Origin: Bacteroidales bacterium
Lineage (GTDB): Bacteria > Bacteroidota > Bacteroidia > Bacteroidales > UBA12170
Direction: 5' to 3'
Assembly (NCBI GenBank): GCA_016929955.1
Contig: JAFGHU010000152.1
Span: 1 to 32,780, forward strand
Length of the DNA stretch: 32,780 bases
Part shown: piece after piece, positions 28,303 through 32,780 of the stretch
How the letters are laid out: every line of letters starts with the position of its first letter
Numbering within the stretch: the stretch's first letter is position 1
The notes under the pieces: model-generated
Seen by the model: only the letters and a program-made list of their open reading frames with translations
The model's database searches: none
What the model was told of the DNA's origin: nothing
Position numbers and translations under genes: made by a program

Positions 28303-29111
28303 ACCCGCCAACTATTTATATTGAATGCATTGAAGATGTTCCCGATCCCGATGTTTCAGTAGTTGTAGACGCTTCCGATAATTGCGACTCAAATCTTGAT
28401 ATTGCATTTGTTCGCGATTCAACAGATGGACTTGCTGATATAAGAACAATTATTCGCACTTATTCCGTAACAGATAATTGTGGAAATCAGACTTTTGTTA
28501 ATCAATTCATCTTGATAAATGGTTTGCCTCATCCAGTAGATGATTATTATACGATTGATGAAAACAGTCAAAATAATATTTTCTATGTCTTGGATAACGA
28601 TGATATAGGCTGTGATGGTTGGGGCGAATTTGTTATCAAAATCATTGGACAACCAAAATATGGAAATGCATCTATAAGCAATAATAATAGTCCTTTCATT
28701 CCGTCTGATGACTTTCTAACTTACACTCCTGAATGGAATAATTTAATAAATGATACTATTGTATATTCTATCACCGATAAGTATGGAGATCAGGCAATGG
28801 CTATGGTGTGCATTGAATTTGTTGCAAATCAAGGATTGTCATTTCCAGAAGGATTTTCTCCTAACGGAGATGGGATAAATGATCTATTCTATATACGGGG
28901 TTTATCCTATTACCCAATGAATTCGATAGTGATTTTTGACAAGACTGGCCAAACTGTTTATGAGGCAAAACCTTACCAAAACGATTGGAATGGAACTGAT
29001 ATGTTTACTGGCGAAATTTTGTCTTCAGGTACTTACTTTTTTCTTCTTGATAAAGGTGATAAATCCACAAAAGTTAAAGGTTTTATATATATAACTCGAG
29101 AATATTATTGA
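24780..29111 (+). CDS. SprB-like T9SS surface adhesin A, C-terminal part with type B sorting domain
   Basis: Continuation of the same adhesin in the shifted frame, open from 24780; the first ATG in it is 25293, inside a repeat, so it is not a credible independent start and has no signal peptide. It holds repeats 3-15, one further HYR-like module (about 28303-28510), a segment with VLDND typical of bacterial cadherin-like domains, and finally the T9SS type B sorting domain (gliding motility-associated CTD) beginning at LSFPEGFSPNGDGINDLF and ending TKVKGFIYITREYY. The CTD directs export through the type IX system and surface attachment. Rejoined, the protein is about 2450 residues. Unless the tract varies or is a sequencing error, this part is not made and the N-terminal part cannot be exported by T9SS. 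Confidence 0.85.
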   Translation, partial: AENTVAGLQALPGDLLITDCSLDENLSVNYVDYPTSTCPIEIVRVYNVTDPCGNRSTDFIHRITIKDSQAPIITGTIQPSSTYSCDNTATYAETTVAGLEALDNSLIITDACSEDTNLIVNHIDDTIGICPLIIKRTYTVEDVCGNLSEGLIHFITLNDTLAPNVTGSLDNMTVEGCNLNAFPASTTVSDLMALSGNLSISDNCSASADLIITNSDSIYGSCPIQIKRIYTITDLCGNKSVEFSQEIIIQDTQPPTITGFLDDSTIEGCDVSAAPPENTVAGLEALAGDLQINDCYPDEDLTVTARDVTTGTCPLIILRTYTVTDPCGNSNSQIIHRINVNDTQAPVVSGSLTTISVEACDVNAQPAETTVAGLEFLDGDLSITDACSSDENISVTHQDTYEGTCPIVIKRTYTLTDLCDNSVDIIHTINIIDTIAPVIVGSIDTTFIENCDLSSAFEADTTIAGLESLPGNLAITDNCNTNEQLKVTHVDVSRYTCPIEITRTYSVSDQCNNTVEFVHILYVNDTIKPEISGLISDMEIEGCNLSAVPAETTVSGLEALDGNLSITDCYPDSLLVVSYIDDSIGICPIQLTRTYTIADPCGNKSVDIVQNVTIIDTQAPVVSGSIMDTNVEGCDITAAPEAVSSVAELENLAGNLTITDNCTSDEKIIITHIDDSTNRCPIVVTRTYTATDVCSNASIDIVHVINVIDTQAPEVTGSITSTAIEGCSVNDAAAASTVAELEALDGDIKITDCQNDTSLVVSYVDEIVGSCPIIVIRKYTVTDPCGNTSAEIVHVIEINDTQAPVVAGSISDLLIEGCDVSASQAETTVAGIEALSGDLTITDCNVDENLIVTHSDISVGTCPIEITRTYTVADPCGNVSVDIIQKIYINDTQAPVITGSIENSTVEICEIGGAFAATTVAEIESLAGNLTITDCHADEDLTVTSKEVSSGICPKVIVRTYTITDPCGNASLEFVHIININDTVAPEVSGSITTSTIEGCDISVAPVVSTVAELESLTGDLNITDACTPSSDLIVTYSDSSSGMCPIVLQRTYTVTDPCGNQSIDIPQTIHIVDIEAPIISGSISPTTIEGCDISLASPAETTVIGLESLLGNLTISDNCSSPEEMSVNNIDNVTGICPIVITRTYTVQDKCGNESQGFDHIIYINDSIAPEAANPPTIYIECIEDVPDPDVSVVVDASDNCDSNLDIAFVRDSTDGLADIRTIIRTYSVTDNCGNQTFVNQFILINGLPHPVDDYYTIDENSQNNIFYVLDNDDIGCDGWGEFVIKIIGQPKYGNASISNNNSPFIPSDDFLTYTPEWNNLINDTIVYSITDKYGDQAMAMVCIEFVANQGLSFPEGFSPNGDGINDLFYIRGLSYYPMNSIVIFDKTGQTVYEAKPYQNDWNGTDMFTGEILSSGTYFFLLDKGDKSTKVKGFIYITREYY

Positions 29112-29166
29112 TAATGAACTGTGATAAAGTAGCAAATATCAAGGTTTTAATAGCTAAAAAAACGGA

Positions 29167-30117
29167 ATGAAAAAAATCATATTATTATTTGTACTATTTA
29201 ATGGATACTTAGCTAGCGCACAGCAAGAAGCTATGTACACCCATTATATGTATAATTTAATAGCCGTTAATCCTGCTTATGCAGGTAAAGAAGAAATTAC
29301 TACAGCTACTTTGTTGCATCGCTCTCAATGGGCTTTTTTTCCCGGAGCTCCTATTTCTGAAACTTTTATTATGCAATCGGCACTTGGCGAAAAAGTAGGA
29401 GGAGGTTTATCTCTTGTTAAGAACCAGATTGGTCCAGAAAGAAATCTTGCGATAAAAACATATTATTCATACACTATCCGATCAAACAAAAGACTTAAAA
29501 TTAGTTTTGGTTTGAAAGCTAGTTTAAATATGTTGCGCGTTAATCTTACTAATCTTGTATTAGACTACCCTGATGACCCTGCATTTAGAAATAATATACA
29601 AAGTGCAATTCTGCCAAGTTTTGGATTCGGTGTGCTTATGTATACCTCTGATTACTATTTTGGATTCTCCGTCCCGGATATTGTACAGCTTGATTACATA
29701 AACAATACTGTATTTTATTCTTCAAATTTATCCCTTGATATGAAGAATTACTATTTTATGGGTGGAGCATCTTTTTCCCTTTCTGATCGAATTATCATAA
29801 AACCATCCTCATTTGTGAGCATCAGCAAGCAACAAAATTCGCCAAAAAAGCTCAATATGCAAGCTGATATCAGCAGTTTGTTTATTATTGATAATAAATT
29901 TGCAGGGGGTATAATGTACCGTTCAAATAATGTATTGGCTTTTCTTGCAGGTATGATGTTAACTAAGGAAATTGAGTTTGGATATTCTTTCGATATGGTA
30001 ATTAATAATAAATCAGAAATTTATAATGGAGGCAATCATGAAATTGTAATTAAGTATAGTTTTAAAAACAATCAAAAAACATACAGAGGCTCACTTCCAT
30101 GTCCAACTTTTCACTAA
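29167..30117 (+). CDS. PorP/SprF family T9SS outer-membrane protein
   Basis: A 316-residue outer-membrane beta-barrel-like protein with an N-terminal signal peptide (about 19 residues, ending ASAQQ). The start of the mature protein, YTHYMYNLIAVNPAYAG, is the signature of the PorP/SprF family, as are LHRSQW and the later GLKASLN and GGIMYRSN strands. In Flavobacterium johnsoniae SprF is needed for secretion of the adhesin SprB, and such genes normally follow their substrate gene. Here it starts 55 bases after the adhesin A stop codon with no promoter visible between, so it is probably the dedicated secretion/anchoring partner of adhesin A, co-transcribed with it. Confidence 0.93.
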   Translation: MKKIILLFVLFNGYLASAQQEAMYTHYMYNLIAVNPAYAGKEEITTATLLHRSQWAFFPGAPISETFIMQSALGEKVGGGLSLVKNQIGPERNLAIKTYYSYTIRSNKRLKISFGLKASLNMLRVNLTNLVLDYPDDPAFRNNIQSAILPSFGFGVLMYTSDYYFGFSVPDIVQLDYINNTVFYSSNLSLDMKNYYFMGGASFSLSDRIIIKPSSFVSISKQQNSPKKLNMQADISSLFIIDNKFAGGIMYRSNNVLAFLAGMMLTKEIEFGYSFDMVINNKSEIYNGGNHEIVIKYSFKNNQKTYRGSLPCPTFH

Positions 30118-30127
30118 TCGAAAAGTT
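30105..30127 (+). terminator. Weak hairpin at the end of the sprF-like gene
   Basis: AACTTTTC pairs with GAAAAGTT across a 7-base loop overlapping the stop codon. No clean T-run follows, so terminator function is doubtful, though it is the only fold seen before the next promoter. Confidence 0.25.
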
Positions 30128-30200
30128 TAAATAATCATTTCTCTCTCTAAATTATTCTATCAATTTGCTTGGTCTACTTTCATTGAAATAGTTAATGTTT

Positions 30201-30241
30201 TCCACCTCATGGATAGCTATTATGATTTTCCATGATATGGA
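30201..30241 (+). promoter_or_regulatory. Paired dyad operator-like sites, adhesin B
   Basis: Site 2 (30229-30241) is the perfect dyad TCCAT-GAT-ATGGA. Site 1 (30201-30213) is TCCAC-CTC-ATGGA, one mismatch from perfect. Their starts are 28 bp apart, as upstream of adhesin A, and site 2 ends 32 bases before the -33 box. The arms are conserved between the two loci while the 3-base centre of site 2 differs (ATT versus GAT). Confidence 0.5.
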
Positions 30242-30273
30242 CGCGTATTATACGTTAATCGCATTAATTCCTT

Positions 30274-30304
30274 TTTGATTCCCTCATAATCGAACTTAAC
30301 TTTG
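30274..30304 (+). promoter_or_regulatory. Promoter of adhesin B, -33/-7 type
   Basis: TTTG (30274-30277), 19 bases, then TAACTTTG (30297-30304), a full consensus match. The predicted 5' UTR is about 85 bases and aligns along its length with that of adhesin A. Confidence 0.7.
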
Positions 30305-30328
30305 TGGCATAAGCTATTTCTTATCAGA

Positions 30329-30352
30329 TTGATGTAGATAACCACACATCGA
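30329..30352 (+). promoter_or_regulatory. 5' UTR hairpin of adhesin B
   Basis: GATGT (30331-30335) pairs with ACATC (30346-30350), with outer bases also nearly complementary. It stands at the same place as the adhesin A hairpin relative to the -7 box. The stem is short, so this is suggestive only. Confidence 0.35.
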
Positions 30353-30396
30353 ATAGCGTCGGAAAGAAATTGAACAAGTATTAAAGGAATAGAAAA

Positions 30397-32780
30397 ATGG
30401 GTGAAAGTAAACGTGCTTCTTTCTCGTTAACATTACCGAATGCGACTTTTTGGCTCGCAACACTCACAATATATTCATTTCTTTTTGCTATATCGATCAA
30501 TAAAGTATTTGCGCAAACGCCAAACGCTACTATTACAGCAAATTATTGCCTTGTTCCGGGAAAAGTCAGACTAAGCGCAACGGGAGGCGGCACCTATTAC
30601 TGGCCTTATAATGGCTCAACAGATCAATATATCGACGTTGATCTTGTTGGCACCTATAGTGTAATCGTTACTCTCGACGGCTTTTCGAATAGCGCCTCTA
30701 TAGAAGTCTCTAATGAAATGGTAATCAACGGAGATTTTACGAATGGTAACACCAGTTTTTACAGCGACTACACCTACTATGCTGATAATCCACTAGTTAA
30801 CAATGAACTTGTACCCGATGATGGCACAAATGGTTATGGCGTAGGAACGAACGGCCAAAACTACCACTCTAATTTTTGGGGAATAGATCATACAAATAAT
30901 GCTGAGGGAAACCGAAATTTCTTGCTTGTAAACGGACATGGAAGCACCTTAACTATTTGGCAACAAACCGTAAATGTTGTACCTAACACAAATTATTATT
31001 TTTCTGCCTGGGCTATGAGTTTAAATACTGCAGGCAATTATGCCCGTTTGCAATTTGAAGTTAATGGTGTAAGAGTAGGTTCAGAAGCCGTTTTAGGCCC
31101 CGGACCAAAAAATGCGGCTCAAGCAGAAGCAAACACGTATTGGAAAAGATTTTATAGCACTACCTTATGGAATTCAGGTTCGATTAGCGGTCCAATTACC
31201 ATTCGAATAGTTAATAATGTGGATTATGCCGCCGGTAATGATTTTGGTATCGACGATATTTCTTTTGGTACTTTGGATGTAATTCCCGCAACAATTAATC
31301 CCCAAGCTCTTATTAACCAGTTGTGCGAAGGAGAAACAATAGAATTGATGGCAAATGTTTCCGGAGGAAAAACACCTTATGTTTTTTCATGGACAGGGCC
31401 AAATGGGTTTACATCAAACGAGGAAAACCCCATTATTGAAAATGCTGACAAAAGCAATGAAGGAACTTATACTTTGGTATTTTCTGATGCTTATGGCTGT
31501 GAAATGCAAAGTGCATCAACCACGGTAATTGTTAACGAAGCTTCTGTTTCCGAAATCACTGAAAGCGCCTGTGAAAGCTTTACTAGCAATGGCGAAACGT
31601 TTACAGAATCAGGAATATTTACTCAAAACTTAGTCGGTGTAAATGGCTGCGATAGTACCTTGACTTTACATTTAACGATTAATCAACCTACGACTTCTGA
31701 AATTACAGAAACTGAATGTGAAAGCTTTACACTCAATGGAGAGACTTTTACGGAATCTGGAACATACACTCAAAATTTAGTCGGTATAAATGGTTGCGAT
31801 AGTACGCTGACTTTGCATTTAACTATCAATCAATCTACGACTTCTGAAATTACTGAAACTGCTTGTGAGAGCTATACAATCAATGGTGAAACGTTTACAG
31901 AATCAGGCATTTATACCCAGACGCTTACAAATTATCTGGGTTGTGATAGTATATTGACTTTAAATTTAACGATCAATCAACCTACAAGTGCGGAGATTAC
32001 TGAAACCGCTTGCGAAAGATTTACAATAAATGGCGAGACTTTTACGGAATCTGGAACATACACTCAAAATTTAGTCGGTATAAATGGTTGCGATAGCACG
32101 CTGATTTTGCATTTAACGATTAATCAACCTACAAGTGCTGAGATTACAGAAACCGCTTGTGAGAGCTTTACAATCAACGGCGAGACTTTTACAGAATCGG
32201 GAATTTATAATCAAACGCTTACTAATTATCTGGGTTGTGATAGTATATTGACTTTAAATCTCACAATTAATCAACCTTCAAGTTCGGAGCTATTCGAAAC
32301 TGCTTGCGAAAGTTTTACAATCAATGGCGAAACGTTTACAGAGTCAGGAATATTCACTCAGAATTTAGTCGCTATAAATGGTTGCGATAGTACCTTGACT
32401 TTGCATTTGAGTATCAAGCAACCTACGACTTCCGAAATTACAGAAACCGCTTGTGAAAGTTTTACTAGCAATGGCGAAACGTTTACAGAATCAGGAATAT
32501 ATACTCAAAACTTAGTCGGTATAAATGGTTGCGATAGCACGTTGACTTTGCATTTGACCATCAACCAACCAACGGTTTCCGAGCTATTCGAAACTACTTG
32601 CGAGAGCATTACACTCAATGGCGAGACTTTTAAGGAATCAGGAATTTATACTCAAAATTTAGTCGCTATAAATGGTTGCGATAGTACGCTGACTTTGCAT
32701 TTAACGATTAATCAGCCAACAAGTGTTGAAATCACAGAAACTGCTTGTGAGAGCTATACACTCAATGGCGAAACGTTTAC
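30397..32780 (+). CDS. Large repeat-rich surface adhesin B (3' end outside window)
   Basis: I translated this open frame by hand from ATG 30397; it has no stop before the right edge (794 codons visible). A long signal peptide (about 40 residues, hydrophobic core about 18-34, ending VFAQ) is followed by a short Ig-like segment. Next is a jelly-roll/carbohydrate-binding-like domain at about residues 109-290 (MVINGDFTNG at its start, FGIDDISFG at its end), then an Ig/PKD-like domain (about 295-380, LCEGETIELMANVSGG). From residue 385 come 49-residue repeats (CESFTxNGETFTESGxYTQ ... GCDSTLTLHLTINQP) to the edge. Such repeats are common in T9SS-secreted Bacteroidetes adhesins; a C-terminal sorting domain and perhaps another sprF-like gene are expected beyond the window. 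Confidence 0.88.
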   Translation, partial: MGESKRASFSLTLPNATFWLATLTIYSFLFAISINKVFAQTPNATITANYCLVPGKVRLSATGGGTYYWPYNGSTDQYIDVDLVGTYSVIVTLDGFSNSASIEVSNEMVINGDFTNGNTSFYSDYTYYADNPLVNNELVPDDGTNGYGVGTNGQNYHSNFWGIDHTNNAEGNRNFLLVNGHGSTLTIWQQTVNVVPNTNYYFSAWAMSLNTAGNYARLQFEVNGVRVGSEAVLGPGPKNAAQAEANTYWKRFYSTTLWNSGSISGPITIRIVNNVDYAAGNDFGIDDISFGTLDVIPATINPQALINQLCEGETIELMANVSGGKTPYVFSWTGPNGFTSNEENPIIENADKSNEGTYTLVFSDAYGCEMQSASTTVIVNEASVSEITESACESFTSNGETFTESGIFTQNLVGVNGCDSTLTLHLTINQPTTSEITETECESFTLNGETFTESGTYTQNLVGINGCDSTLTLHLTINQSTTSEITETACESYTINGETFTESGIYTQTLTNYLGCDSILTLNLTINQPTSAEITETACERFTINGETFTESGTYTQNLVGINGCDSTLILHLTINQPTSAEITETACESFTINGETFTESGIYNQTLTNYLGCDSILTLNLTINQPSSSELFETACESFTINGETFTESGIFTQNLVAINGCDSTLTLHLSIKQPTTSEITETACESFTSNGETFTESGIYTQNLVGINGCDSTLTLHLTINQPTVSELFETTCESITLNGETFKESGIYTQNLVAINGCDSTLTLHLTINQPTSVEITETACESYTLNGETF
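31549..32780 (+). repeat. 147-bp tandem repeats (8.4 copies, continuing beyond edge)
   Basis: The NGETF landmark codons recur at 31591, 31738, 31885, 32032, 32179, 32326, 32473, 32620 and 32767, exactly 147 bases apart each time (using the Gly codon). Units are very similar in DNA and encode 49 residues with two cysteines. Units 3 and 5 share LTNYLGCDSILTLNL, units 6 and 8 share LVAINGCD, and the unit ends after 5 and 7 share SELFE, giving a mosaic pattern. Confidence 0.95.

Noticed and set aside
25293-29111. Independent gene starting at ATG 25293
   Set aside because: The ATG is inside a repeat unit, has no signal peptide or promoter, and the same frame is open and repeat-coding back to the C7 tract at 24779.
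31549-32780. CRISPR or satellite array
   Set aside because: The 147-base units are contiguous without spacers and stay in one open reading frame with a protein-level pattern.

Overview
The window is AT-rich DNA from a Bacteroidota (Bacteroidetes) chromosome. The evidence is a type IX secretion system (T9SS) type B sorting domain, a PorP/SprF-family outer-membrane protein, a Bacteroidetes-type leucyl-tRNA synthetase, start codons preceded by A-rich leaders rather than Shine-Dalgarno sites, and promoters of the form TTTG-N19-TAnnTTTG. The order cannot be fixed from this sequence alone. No tRNA, rRNA, CRISPR array, insertion sequence or prophage was seen.

Left part (1-9368) is housekeeping. It holds a CvfB-like S1 RNA-binding protein running off the left edge (-), then a BASS-family transporter and a PlsC-like acyltransferase joined end to end (+). 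Next on the minus strand are leuS plus a TPMT-like methyltransferase 3 bases apart, a PHP-family histidinol-phosphatase-like protein, and manC. The leucyl-tRNA synthetase carries an extra domain of about 112 residues just ahead of its KMSKS loop, and this domain looks like a DUF559/PD-(D/E)XK nuclease.

Middle part (9544-21527) holds dnaK (+) with a sigma-54-like promoter and a strong terminator. A 513-base gap with decayed repeats follows. The rimP-nusA-infB operon (-) has a leader with two terminator-like hairpins, which suggests attenuation. Then come a secreted DPP IV-type peptidase (+) and ribonuclease R (rnr, +).

Right part (21571-32780) is a surface-adhesin locus. A giant SprB-like T9SS substrate (about 2450 codons, fifteen 91-residue four-cysteine repeats, type B sorting domain) is split by a frameshift at a C7 tract. 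A PorP/SprF partner follows, then a second adhesin with perfectly phased 147-bp tandem repeats that runs off the right edge. The two adhesin genes share one upstream module: two dyads 28 bp apart, a canonical promoter, a 5' UTR hairpin, and the first codons of an unusually long signal peptide. The bodies of the two proteins are unrelated. This reused regulatory/export cassette, the phase-variation-like C tract, and the nuclease-like insert in LeuRS are the most notable observations.
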